Positions 7,879 through 16,436 of a DNA stretch of 64,000 bases are shown here, one piece after another. Every line of letters begins with the position of its first letter. Positions within the stretch are counted from its first letter, which is position 1. Location: the NCBI GenBank assembly GCA_029248755.1, contig JAQWIR010000007.1, forward strand, positions 1 to 64,000, given 5' to 3'. The DNA comes from Porticoccaceae bacterium (GTDB lineage: Bacteria; Pseudomonadota; Gammaproteobacteria; Pseudomonadales; Porticoccaceae). The position numbers and the translations under genes are program-made. The notes under the pieces are model-generated. The model saw only the letters and a list, made by a program, of their open reading frames with translations, had not been told where the DNA came from and did not search any database.

Positions 7879-8691
7879 ATGGATATATTATTTACTATTA
7901 ACACTGAGATGATGCTTGAAAGCCTTAAAATGCTCCTTATTCTGGCGGGTGTTACTTGGTTTATTAGCTTAATTATCGAAGATGTAAGTATCGTGGACTA
8001 TATCTGGTCGCTGCTAACACTATTAGCTGTATGCACCTATGCTTATTTGATGGGTGTTGATAACCCAGTGAGCTTGGTTATGTTGTTAATGGTCGTTATT
8101 TGGGCATTACGCCTGACATGGTTTTTAGTTAAGCGTGGTAGAAATAAGCCTGAAGATAGACGATACCAAGTCATTCGGAAGCGCAATTCTCCCAACTTTG
8201 GCTATAAAAGTTTGTATTTAATTTTTATCTTTCAAGCTTTAGTCGCTTGGGCCCTTAGTACACTTTTTGTCCCTATTTTTGAATCTGCTGTAGACCAAAC
8301 AGTATGGAGCTCATGGCATAGCTTGGGTATAGTTGTTTGGTTGTTTGGTTTTGTTTTTGAATCAGTTGCTGATCACCAGCTTCATTACTTTAATTCTAAA
8401 GTTGTCAGAGAGAGCTCTACCCTGTCTACTGGCTTGTGGCGCTTCTGCAGACACCCTAATTATTTTGGTGAATTCTGCATCTGGTGGGCGTGGTTTATCT
8501 TTGCTATTCCCACTGCTTCTGCTTGGATACTACTTGCCCCGTTGTTAATGAGTTATCTACTACTTAAGTTTTCTGGCGTGGGCAATATGGAGCAGGGTAT
8601 AACTGAGCGTAGACCGGATTATCAAGCCTATATTGATTCTACAAATACTTTTTTTCCTGGTAAGCCGCGAAAAAAGGTGGTTGATAGTTAG
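7879..8691 (+). CDS. DUF1295 (steroid 5-alpha-reductase-like) membrane protein
   Basis: 270 residues from ATG 7879, one base after the DUF2878 stop; the upstream TTG 7858 would overlap that gene and is not needed. About six transmembrane helices and the diagnostic motif CRHPNYFGEFCIWW near residue 195, shared with isoprenylcysteine methyltransferases and 5-alpha-reductases. The conserved His/Glu there suggest NADPH-dependent reduction or methyl transfer on a lipid. DUF1295 proteins accompany Cfa/FAD-oxidoreductase operons widely; the exact substrate is not established. Confidence 0.88.
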   Translation: MDILFTINTEMMLESLKMLLILAGVTWFISLIIEDVSIVDYIWSLLTLLAVCTYAYLMGVDNPVSLVMLLMVVIWALRLTWFLVKRGRNKPEDRRYQVIRKRNSPNFGYKSLYLIFIFQALVAWALSTLFVPIFESAVDQTVWSSWHSLGIVVWLFGFVFESVADHQLHYFNSKVVRESSTLSTGLWRFCRHPNYFGEFCIWWAWFIFAIPTASAWILLAPLLMSYLLLKFSGVGNMEQGITERRPDYQAYIDSTNTFFPGKPRKKVVDS

Positions 8692-8693
8692 TA

Positions 8694-9317
8694 ATGAAAT
8701 CGTTGGTTTTCGGTTTTTCTTTTCTTTTGTTTGTGCATTGTTCAAGCGCTTATGAGTCTATAAATGCTGATACTAAAAAACTGTTATTTAATGTTTTATT
8801 GGATAAAAAACCAGTTGGTACTCATAGTTTTGAAATAACACACGGCGATGGCACTATAGTCGTCAACTCTAAGCTACAGTTAAAAGCCAAGTTTTTAGGC
8901 TTATTCCCAGTAAATTATAATCATGAGTCCACGGAGTATTGGAAGGGCAGTTGTATTGTTGCTGTAAATGCCAAAACCACAAAACGCGGTAAAACTATTA
9001 TTGTTAAGGCTAAATCAAAATCCCAAGGCTTAGAGGTTTTAAGTAATAATAGGGTTGAGGTTTTAAAGGGCTGTATCAAAAGCTTTGCCTATTGGGATCC
9101 TTTATTACTAGAAGATAGTCAGTTGCTTAATACTGAAAATGGCGACTTAGTTTCGGTTCAGGTTGAAACCACAGCGAATGAGACTGATACCAGTAAAACC
9201 ATTTTAATTAGTAGCTCAGAGGCGAATATTCTCTTAGGCTATGATGATCATGACCAATGGCTATCTTTGAGATCTAAATTGAATATTGGTGGTGAACTGC
9301 ATTACATTAGACAGTGA
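8694..9317 (+). CDS. Secreted DUF6134-like protein
   Basis: 207 residues with an N-terminal signal peptide (cut near SSAYES). Conserved-looking elements: FNVLLDKKPVGTHSFEI (about 31-47), CIKSFAYWDP (about 122-131) and LLNTENGDLV (about 140-149), the pattern I associate with DUF6134, a periplasmic all-beta protein family found in the same Cfa/DUF1295 operons. Two cysteines (in GSCIV and KGCIK) may pair. ATG lies two bases after the previous stop, so translation is probably coupled. Possible job: binding or carrying the modified lipid in the periplasm; this is inference. Confidence 0.65.
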   Translation: MKSLVFGFSFLLFVHCSSAYESINADTKKLLFNVLLDKKPVGTHSFEITHGDGTIVVNSKLQLKAKFLGLFPVNYNHESTEYWKGSCIVAVNAKTTKRGKTIIVKAKSKSQGLEVLSNNRVEVLKGCIKSFAYWDPLLLEDSQLLNTENGDLVSVQVETTANETDTSKTILISSSEANILLGYDDHDQWLSLRSKLNIGGELHYIRQ

Positions 9318-9341
9318 TTTATATATTCTGGGGAGTTGGTG

Positions 9342-9875
9342 ATGGGGATTAGACAGTTTGTTGTTATAGTGGCTTTTAGCGCCTTAGTGGGCTGTAACCA
9401 TCAAAAGTCGCTTAAAACCGTAGATTACGTTGATATACAGCGTTTTATGGGTGATTGGTATGTGATTGCCAATATCCCGACCTTCTTGGAAAAAAATGCC
9501 TATAACCCAGTTGAGTCTTATCGTTTGGATGATGATGGGTCTATCGCTACGACATTTAGCTTTAATGCTGGTGCTATGGATGGTGAAAAAAAGAGTTATA
9601 ACCCTAGAGGTTTTATCACTAATACTAAGACCAATGCGGAATGGGGAATGCAGTTTATCTGGCCTATAAAAGCGGACTATCGCATTGTTTATTTAGATGA
9701 GAGCTATCAATATACGGTGATTGGTAGGAATAATTTGGATTATGTCTGGATAATGGCCCGCGAACCAAAAATTTCTGAAAAAATGATGAATGAGTTAACC
9801 CAATTTGTCTCATCTTTAGGTTATGATTCTAGTCTACTGGAGCTTGCTCCCCATCAAATGCCACTGGGCGATTAA
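9342..9875 (+). CDS. blc: Outer-membrane lipocalin (Blc-like lipoprotein)
   Basis: 177 residues from ATG 9342 (GGGAG 6 bases upstream); the in-frame TTG 9336 and GTG 9339 are less likely. Lipobox LVGC puts the lipidated cysteine near residue 18. The lipocalin signature is clear: DIQRFMGDWYVIANIPTFLE, then EWGMQFIWPIKADYRIVYLD and YVWIMAREPKIS. Bacterial lipocalins such as Blc bind lysophospholipids or fatty acids at the outer membrane. Its place between lipid-modifying genes supports a role in handling altered fatty acids. Confidence 0.9.
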   Translation: MGIRQFVVIVAFSALVGCNHQKSLKTVDYVDIQRFMGDWYVIANIPTFLEKNAYNPVESYRLDDDGSIATTFSFNAGAMDGEKKSYNPRGFITNTKTNAEWGMQFIWPIKADYRIVYLDESYQYTVIGRNNLDYVWIMAREPKISEKMMNELTQFVSSLGYDSSLLELAPHQMPLGD

Positions 9876-9889
9876 TAATAAGAATTTCT

Positions 9890-11134
9890 ATGAAAGTAGC
9901 AGTTATTGGCAGCGGCATCTCGGGCAATGTGGCGGCATACCATTTAAATAAACATCATAAGATCACTGTTTATGAGGCTAATGATTATATTGGCGGGCAT
10001 ACTCACACCCATGATATTAATCATCAAGGTAAGCATTTTTCAGTTGATACAGGTTTTATTGTTTTTAATCATAAAACCTATCCAAACTTTATTGCCTTGT
10101 TAAAAGAGCTGGGGGTAGAAGAGCAGTTATCTAGTATGAGCTTTGGGGTCAAGTGCGAGAAAACAGGGCTTGAATATATGGGCTCTACCATTAATAGTTT
10201 ATTTGCTCAGCGGCGAAATATTTTCAGGCCGTCTTTTTGGCGAATGATTTTGGATATTTTGCGTTTTAATCGTGAGGCAACCCAACTTCTTGAGCAATCA
10301 TCGGATGAAATATCTCTGGGTGACTATTTAAAGCGCGAAAAATATAGCCAAGTATTTATTAATTATTATCTAGTACCAATGGCGGCGGCAGTTTGGTCGG
10401 CAGATTTAAAGCTTATGTTTGAGTTTCCTGCGCGTTATTTAGTCCGGTTTTTTCATAACCATGGGCTATTAAGTGTCAATGATCGTCCCGATTGGTATGT
10501 TATTAAAGGTGGCTCTAAAACCTATGCACAGGCTCTGACACGCCCTTTTAAAGACTGTATTAAGTTATCAACCCCTGTGACTAGGGTCGAACGTTTGGAT
10601 AAGGGTGTTCGAGTGATAAGTGCTGAGGGCGAAGAAACCTACGATGCGGTATTTTTTGCCTGTCATAGTGACCAAGCTTTAAGGATGATACAAAATCCTA
10701 CAGACGCTGAAAAACAGGTATTAGGCGCTATAAAATACCAAGATAATGAGGTGTTACTTCATACCGATGATTCAGTATTGCCTAAGCGAAAAAGAGCTTG
10801 GGCCGCTTGGAACTATCATCTACTAGATGGTGATCAAAGCCGAGTACCTGTGACTTATAATATGAACATACTGCAAGGTCTCGATTGCAGCGATCAATTT
10901 TGTGTGACCTTAAATAACAGCGATGTAATTGATAAAGATAAGGTGTTAAAACGTTTGAATTATCATCATCCTATTTATACTCGAGAGTCGGTTGCAGCTC
11001 AGGCTAGGCATGCCGAAATAAATACTGATAAATTTTATTTTTGCGGTGCCTATTGGCGCTATGGATTTCATGAAGATGGGGTTGTTAGTGCGATAAATGC
11101 AGTTAAGCAATTTGAACGAGATTGTTGTGAATAG
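9890..11134 (+). CDS. FAD-dependent amine-oxidase-like oxidoreductase (fatty-acid modification type)
   Basis: 414 residues. N-terminal dinucleotide fold KVAVIGSGISGNVAAYHL with the following acid residue (VYEAND) and GG-H-T-H motif binds FAD; the C-terminal part (YFCGAYWRYGFHEDGVVSA) closes the FAD site. It belongs to the NAD(P)/FAD protein group, formerly called cyclopropane-fatty-acid-synthesis associated, that is invariably next to DUF1365 and Cfa. In Rhodobacter a pathway of a Cfa-like methyltransferase plus oxidising partners makes methylated furan fatty acids; this gene is a candidate desaturase/oxidase of such a pathway, by analogy only. Its last bases overlap the start of the DUF1365 gene. 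Confidence 0.85.
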   Translation: MKVAVIGSGISGNVAAYHLNKHHKITVYEANDYIGGHTHTHDINHQGKHFSVDTGFIVFNHKTYPNFIALLKELGVEEQLSSMSFGVKCEKTGLEYMGSTINSLFAQRRNIFRPSFWRMILDILRFNREATQLLEQSSDEISLGDYLKREKYSQVFINYYLVPMAAAVWSADLKLMFEFPARYLVRFFHNHGLLSVNDRPDWYVIKGGSKTYAQALTRPFKDCIKLSTPVTRVERLDKGVRVISAEGEETYDAVFFACHSDQALRMIQNPTDAEKQVLGAIKYQDNEVLLHTDDSVLPKRKRAWAAWNYHLLDGDQSRVPVTYNMNILQGLDCSDQFCVTLNNSDVIDKDKVLKRLNYHHPIYTRESVAAQARHAEINTDKFYFCGAYWRYGFHEDGVVSAINAVKQFERDCCE

Positions 11135-11894
11135 CCGTATTTACAGTGGCTTTATTGGACACTGTAGGCATATGCCAGTTATTAATCATTTTCGTTATAA
11201 GCTTTTTATGTTGTATTTAGATCTTGATGAACTGGATAGTTTATTTGATAAATTTTTATTGTGGTCCGCAAAGAGTGCCAACTTTGCTTGGTTTAAACGC
11301 TCAGACCATCTTGGTGATCCATCCGAGTCATTAAGTGAGTCAGTAAGGGGTTTGGTGGCTGAAAAGACTGGATCCAGGCCCATGGGCCCAATACGATTAT
11401 TAACTAACTTGCGCTACTTTTTCTATAAGTCGAACCCAGTGAGTTTTTATTATTGCTTTGAGCCAGATGGTCGAACAGTACATAGTATAGTGGCTGAGGT
11501 TACCAATACGCCTTGGGGTGAAATGTATTGCTATGTGCTTGGAAGTGATCAGTTAATAGCTTCTACTGAGGGTGCTCCCAGTAATTTGTTTTTTGCTACG
11601 GATAAGGCATTTACTGTATCACCTTTTATGCCTTTAGATATGGAATACGGTTTTGAATTTTCAGTGCCTTCGAAAAGTTTGTTGGTAAAAATGCAAAATT
11701 TTCGGCAAGGTAAAAGAGTGTTTGATGTAGATTTAAGCCTTGATTCACAGCCAATTACTCGAGCATCATTGGCAAAGCAATTATTATCTATCCCCTTAAT
11801 GTCGGTTAAAGTAACTGCAGGAATCTATTGGCAGGCAATTAAAATAGGGTTAAAAGGTGTGCCATTTTTAGGCCATGCCCATGAAAAAAATTAA
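11127..11894 (+). CDS. DUF1365 family protein
   Basis: 255 residues from GTG 11127, overlapping the FAD-protein gene by 8 bases. The opening SRIYSGFIGHCRHMPVINHFRYKLFMLYLDLDEL is the DUF1365 signature (Y-x-G-x-V-x-H-x-R..P..H.F.Y). Later NPVSFYYCFEPDGRTVHSIVAEVTNTPWGE is equally typical. The function of DUF1365 is unknown; it always sits between the FAD oxidoreductase and Cfa genes, so it probably acts on the same acyl chains. The longer reading from 11097 extends into the upstream gene and has no ribosome site. Confidence 0.9.
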   Translation: MNSRIYSGFIGHCRHMPVINHFRYKLFMLYLDLDELDSLFDKFLLWSAKSANFAWFKRSDHLGDPSESLSESVRGLVAEKTGSRPMGPIRLLTNLRYFFYKSNPVSFYYCFEPDGRTVHSIVAEVTNTPWGEMYCYVLGSDQLIASTEGAPSNLFFATDKAFTVSPFMPLDMEYGFEFSVPSKSLLVKMQNFRQGKRVFDVDLSLDSQPITRASLAKQLLSIPLMSVKVTAGIYWQAIKIGLKGVPFLGHAHEKN

Positions 11895-11910
11895 TAATAA
11901 GGAAACCTAA

Positions 11911-13173
11911 GTGAGTAATAATTCGTCTAAACAGGTGTCAAAAACTTCAGCCCGTTGGATCGATAGACTATGTCGGCCGCTATTATTTTCACGACTTAGA
12001 AAAATTGAAGTTGGCCAAGTTAAAATTATTGATCATTATGGTGAGCAGGTTTTTGGTGCGGCTGAGGGGTCTGGCGAACTCTATGTCGAGCTTAAGATTG
12101 AAGATCCCCGCTTTTATTCTGATATTGCTTTTGGTGGTACGGTGGCTGCAGGTGAGGCCTATATGCAGGGTTATTGGCGTTGTAATGATCTTACTGCATT
12201 GGTTCGTATTATGCTGCGTAATCGAGAAGTTATGGATCAAGTTGAGGGGGGGTTTTCATTATTTAAAGCACCTATATTGCGCTTTTTACACTGGTTAAAT
12301 CGCAATAGTCAGGTTGGTAGCAGACGCAATATTGAAGCTCATTACGATTTGGGTAATGAGATGTTTGAGTTATTTCTCGACCCTACCATGATGTATTCCT
12401 GCGCTTATTATCCAGATAATGAAACGACCCTTGATCAGGCAGCTGTTGCGAAACTACAGCGTATTTGCGAAAAATTACAGTTAAGTGAATCTGATCATGT
12501 GGTTGAAATAGGCACCGGTTGGGGTGGGTTTGCTATTTATGCAGCTACTCATTATGGCTGCAAGGTAACGACCACAACAATTTCAAGGCAGCAATTTGAG
12601 GTTGCGCAACAACGTGTGATTGCTGCTGGACTAGAAGATAAGGTTACCCTGTTGATGGAGGATTATCGGGATTTGCAAGGATCCTATGATAAGTTGGTGT
12701 CTATTGAAATGATTGAGGCGGTGGGCCCTCAGTACCTTGATACGTATTTTGCAAAATGTAGCTCTCTTTTAAAATCTGACGGCATTATGTTAATCCAAGC
12801 AATTACCATACAGGATCAGTTTTATGATCAGGCAATTAAATCCGTCGATTTTATTCAGCGCTATATTTTTCCCGGTGGATTTATTCCTTCAGTAACTGCA
12901 ATTTCTAATGCGGTAAAAAAATCTACCGATGTTCGTCTTTTTCAAATGGAAGATATAGGGCCTCATTATGCGACTACATTACGAGATTGGCGAAAATCCT
13001 TTTTTGATAATTTAGAGCAAGTAAAAGCACTGGGTTACTCGGATCAGTTTATTGCTATGTGGGAATTTTACCTCTGCTATTGTGAGGGAGGGTTTCTCGA
13101 AAGAACGCTTGGGACATCTCATTTGGTATTTGTGAAGCCCAGCAATAGGATTGACTGGCGAGACTCTATCTAA
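11911..13173 (+). CDS. cfa: Cyclopropane-fatty-acyl-phospholipid synthase-like methyltransferase
   Basis: 420 residues, start GTG 11911 with AAGGAAA upstream. The SAM-binding motif VVEIGTGWGGFAIYAA (about 191-206) and the family motifs IEAHYDLGNEMFELFLDPTMMYSCAYY and SIEMIEAVG (about 268-276) are intact. In Cfa the methylene group of SAM is added across a cis double bond of a membrane phospholipid. In operons with FAD oxidoreductase and DUF1365 the close relative makes a methylated alkene instead, so product could be a cyclopropane or a methyl-branched acyl chain. It is the last gene of the lipid operon. Confidence 0.93.
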   Translation: MSNNSSKQVSKTSARWIDRLCRPLLFSRLRKIEVGQVKIIDHYGEQVFGAAEGSGELYVELKIEDPRFYSDIAFGGTVAAGEAYMQGYWRCNDLTALVRIMLRNREVMDQVEGGFSLFKAPILRFLHWLNRNSQVGSRRNIEAHYDLGNEMFELFLDPTMMYSCAYYPDNETTLDQAAVAKLQRICEKLQLSESDHVVEIGTGWGGFAIYAATHYGCKVTTTTISRQQFEVAQQRVIAAGLEDKVTLLMEDYRDLQGSYDKLVSIEMIEAVGPQYLDTYFAKCSSLLKSDGIMLIQAITIQDQFYDQAIKSVDFIQRYIFPGGFIPSVTAISNAVKKSTDVRLFQMEDIGPHYATTLRDWRKSFFDNLEQVKALGYSDQFIAMWEFYLCYCEGGFLERTLGTSHLVFVKPSNRIDWRDSI

Positions 13174-13379
13174 TTTTCTAATGGGTTTAAATCAATACTA
13201 ACTTTCAGCTGTGGGATATCCTCTAAACAGGTTGCCTAACAATAAAGCCAAAAGTTCTAGTAAAAAAGTTTCACTTAGTCGAACAATCATATTTTTTTTA
13301 AATAATATACTTGCCCTAACAGTGCAGATGCCTGTGTGGACTTTCACTTATAAATTAAAAAATTTGGGATCATAACTCA

Positions 13380-14831
13380 ATGTTTAAATATCTAGTAATT
13401 CTTATATGTTCAATTTTTGTTGTTGGTTGTGACCAGCCTGTTGCAGACAATACGGCTGAAAAATCCATTAGGGATAGCCTAACTGTTTACACAACAGCAA
13501 AAGATACAAACCAGCGTTTAACTAAAACGGGTACACATCAATTTAAGCCACGTGTTCAGGCGACAGAGGGCGAGATTTCAGTTTTTGTAAATTCGAGTAA
13601 GCAATTTCAAAAATTCCTAGGAATTGGTGGCTCATTCACTGATGCCAGTGCTGAAGTGTTTGCAAAATTGGATAATGCAAAACAAGAAGAGTTCCTTGAG
13701 GCTTATTATGATGTCGATAAAGGTATTGGCTACACTCTTGCTCGAACAACGATTCATAGTTCTGATTTTGGTAGTGGAAGCCATACTTATATCGAAGAAG
13801 GCGACAAGGCTCTCGATAGTTTCACTATTGAGAAAGATAAGCAGTTCCGTATTCCATTAATCAAAAGAGCAACTGAGGCTGCGGGTGGTGACTTGCTGCT
13901 TTATGCAAGTCCTTGGAGTGCTCCAGCATTTATGAAAAGTAATAATAATATGTTGCGTGGAGGAAAGCTTTTACCTGAATATTATGATTCTTGGGCTAGC
14001 TACTATACGAAATTTATTGAGGCCTATGAAAGTGAAGGTATGCCTATTTGGGGAATTTCGATACAAAATGAACCGATGGCTACTCAGCGCTGGGAGTCAA
14101 TGATATATACAGCTCAAGAAGAACGAGACTTCCTAAAAAACCACCTTGGACCAGCTATGGAAAAAGCAGGTTATGGGGATAAAAATATTGTAGTTTGGGA
14201 TCATAACCGAGATCTTCTTACAGACCGTGCAAATGTAATTCTTGATGATCCAGAGGCTTATCAGTATGTGTGGGGTGTAGGATATCATTGGTACGAGACT
14301 TGGACTGGCGGAGATAGCATGCATGACAATCTTGCCGCGGTTAAGGAATCATACCCAGATATTCAACTTCTATTTACTGAGGGAACTGTTGAAGGGTTTA
14401 GAGAAGATCGCTACCAACACTGGCCGAATGCTGAGCGCTATGCTCGGTCTATGATCAAAGATTTTAATATTGGTACTGTGGGTTGGACTGATTGGAATCT
14501 ATTACTTGATCACACTGGTGGGCCCAATCATGTGAGTAATTTCTGTTTTGCGCCTATTCATGCAGATACTCGCACTGGCGAGTTAATTTATACCCCAACT
14601 TATTACTACATTGGGCATTTCTCTAAGTTTATTCGTCCAGATGCGAAAAGAATCAGTACTAGCAGTAGTCGTAGTGTTCTTTTGGCTACTTCTTTCATAA
14701 ATGTGGACAATCAAATCGCTACAGTGGTTATGAATGAAACTGACGAAGCGATCGACTACCATTTCTTTGCTGATATGCAGCAGGTTAGTTTGACTATTCC
14801 AGCGCGGAGTATGCAGACGTTAGTTTACTAG
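13380..14831 (+). CDS. GH30 glucosidase lipoprotein (beta-1,6/beta-1,3-glucan side-chain enzyme)
   Basis: 483 residues. Lipobox VVGC (Cys17) makes it a lipoprotein. The (beta/alpha)8 barrel carries FLGIGGSFTDASAEVF, the GH30 entrance motif, the acid/base in ISIQNEP (Glu231) and the nucleophile in LLFTEGTVEG (Glu334); a small beta-sandwich follows (about 410-483, ending MQTLVY). GH30 subfamilies 1 and 3 cleave beta-glucosides, often beta-1,6 branches of laminarin. With GH17, GH149 and a TonB receptor nearby this is the best reading, but subfamily cannot be fixed by eye. A 205-base leader precedes it; a strong hairpin lies 9 bases past the stop. Confidence 0.9.
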   Translation: MFKYLVILICSIFVVGCDQPVADNTAEKSIRDSLTVYTTAKDTNQRLTKTGTHQFKPRVQATEGEISVFVNSSKQFQKFLGIGGSFTDASAEVFAKLDNAKQEEFLEAYYDVDKGIGYTLARTTIHSSDFGSGSHTYIEEGDKALDSFTIEKDKQFRIPLIKRATEAAGGDLLLYASPWSAPAFMKSNNNMLRGGKLLPEYYDSWASYYTKFIEAYESEGMPIWGISIQNEPMATQRWESMIYTAQEERDFLKNHLGPAMEKAGYGDKNIVVWDHNRDLLTDRANVILDDPEAYQYVWGVGYHWYETWTGGDSMHDNLAAVKESYPDIQLLFTEGTVEGFREDRYQHWPNAERYARSMIKDFNIGTVGWTDWNLLLDHTGGPNHVSNFCFAPIHADTRTGELIYTPTYYYIGHFSKFIRPDAKRISTSSSRSVLLATSFINVDNQIATVVMNETDEAIDYHFFADMQQVSLTIPARSMQTLVY

Positions 14832-14839
14832 TATCTATT

Positions 14840-14870
14840 AATCCTATCGGGCTATAGGCCCGATAGGATT
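14840..14870. terminator. Strong hairpin between GH30 and araC-type genes
   Basis: AATCCTATCGGGC, loop TATAG, GCCCGATAGGATT: a perfect 13-base-pair stem. It ends on the first base of the minus-strand regulator's stop codon, so it serves convergent genes. The T-run after it is short (TTTAATTT), weaker on the plus strand. Confidence 0.75.
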
Positions 14871-16027
14871 TAATTTAGCTGACGATATTTAGTGGGAGTC
14901 ATGCCCTCTATTTTCCTAAAGAAAGTATAAAATACTGATTTACTATTGAAGCCTACGGCAAGATATATATCGGTAATTGTAGTGTCTCTTTTAGCTGGAT
15001 CCTTCAGCATTTTCTTCGCTTGTTCTATTCGATAGCCGTTTATAAAGGTATAAAAGTTAGCCCCAAAGTGCCTATTAATAATCATGGATAGGTCTCTGGG
15101 CATAATTTTAAGTGTATCTGCTAGGCTATCCAGTGTGATATCAGGCTCCATATATAGATATTCTTGCTTGATTTGCTCATCAATTAAATTTGCCTCTTCC
15201 GGGTTTACCCTAAACTCATCTGTGGATTTTTTGGGTAAATCTTCTTCATTAACCTGCTCGAACATGCCGAAAAATCGTATGGCAGTAAATACCAGTAAAT
15301 TAACCAAAAAGAAGGTGGTGTAATAACGGGTGAGGCCGATATAAAAATATATGTAGTGATAATGGGTAAAGATTTTTGATGCAGAAAGAATAAGTTCAAA
15401 AAGCATTACGATCATAAATCCGGCAACCAATGCTTGCAGCCATGATATGTGTGCTTTTTCCATATTTGAGTGTTTTTCTTGGAGCTTTAACCCGTATCTA
15501 CTAATTAAAATAAAGCAGGCAATAACATAAGAAAAACGAATTAACTTACTTAAGAACTCTATGCTGACGTAGTTAGTGCTGTAAACAAATGACTCACTAT
15601 TAAGCATCTCTAGGCGTATATCCAGTGGATTGCCATAGAAGCTCAACCCGATAAAAAGGCAGTAGATTGTGAAGGGTAAAAGGTGTAAAAGATCAGTTCG
15701 CCTTAGAATAAAATCCCGAAAAACCAGTGATTTAACACATAAGAACAACAGTGGGCCATCTAAATAGTAAACTATACCAGGCGCAAAATATAAAGAGGAA
15801 AGTTGCTGGCGAGCATGTATTTTAAATTCAGCCCCCCACATCATTAATTCATTTATTGGAATCAGTGAATGTGCAAATAGAAAGGCGGCGAGAAAAAAAG
15901 TACTTTTAATTTGCTTACTGTTTGTTAGCCATAGTAACAGGGCGAAAAATAGACACTGCAACGATATCATCATTAAGATAACATCATGAAAATTAAACAG
16001 TACCGATTCAAATTGAAGATTATTCAT
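14870..16027 (-). CDS. Membrane-anchored AraC-family transcription regulator
   Basis: 385 residues. The first ~250 residues have about seven hydrophobic helices (for example ILMMISLQCLFFALLLWL). Residues ~285-385 are an AraC double helix-turn-helix with the family ending SVFYTFFRKIEGMTPTKYRQ. Regulators with a 7TM-like sensor fused to AraC are common in Bacteroidetes and marine gammaproteobacterial polysaccharide loci. It sits between GH30 and the GH16-like gene and is the only regulator of the glucan locus in view, so it is the likely activator. How a membrane sensor would perceive glucan fragments is not known. Confidence 0.88.
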   Translation of the reverse strand: MNNLQFESVLFNFHDVILMMISLQCLFFALLLWLTNSKQIKSTFFLAAFLFAHSLIPINELMMWGAEFKIHARQQLSSLYFAPGIVYYLDGPLLFLCVKSLVFRDFILRRTDLLHLLPFTIYCLFIGLSFYGNPLDIRLEMLNSESFVYSTNYVSIEFLSKLIRFSYVIACFILISRYGLKLQEKHSNMEKAHISWLQALVAGFMIVMLFELILSASKIFTHYHYIYFYIGLTRYYTTFFLVNLLVFTAIRFFGMFEQVNEEDLPKKSTDEFRVNPEEANLIDEQIKQEYLYMEPDITLDSLADTLKIMPRDLSMIINRHFGANFYTFINGYRIEQAKKMLKDPAKRDTTITDIYLAVGFNSKSVFYTFFRKIEGMTPTKYRQLN

Positions 16028-16436
16028 TAATTTTATCTTTTAATTAAGTTATTCATAAATTTAAATATCATTATTAATTTAGTACTTCTATTACATGTTT
16101 TAGATCATATTACATGAATATAATTCTTAGAATATCATAGTCTTTGAACTGACTGATATATGCGCTAAGCTGGGGATATGTTGAATATTTAAAAGAAAAA
16201 TTCAGACGATCTTAGATAGTCGCGATTTACAATATTTACTTATTTTAGTGTTTTAGTATAAATTTTGAGTTCGAGTGCTTTAGTCGGACGCAATAAATAA
16301 GACCAATCTGTAATTTAAGCTTATCTAACCCGCGCAAATGTAAGATCTTAATGTGTAGGGATAAAATACATAAAATATGTTTAGAAGAATGCCACTGGCG
16401 CGGCATAACAAAAATAAAGAAGAAAAGAGGTTTTAA
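16028..16436. promoter_or_regulatory. Divergent regulatory region: araC-type gene and GH16-like/TonB operon
   Basis: 409 bases, AT-rich, no open frame. It must hold promoters for both directions. AAGAGG lies 6 bases before the GH16-like ATG at 16437. The decamer TTAGTCGGAC at 16280-16289 recurs with one change (TTAGTCGAAC, 13275-13284) in the GH30 leader; it is a possible but unproven shared operator. Confidence 0.45.

Noticed and set aside
11989..12298. Frames on both strands inside cfa
   Set aside because: Shadows of the intact cfa reading frame.
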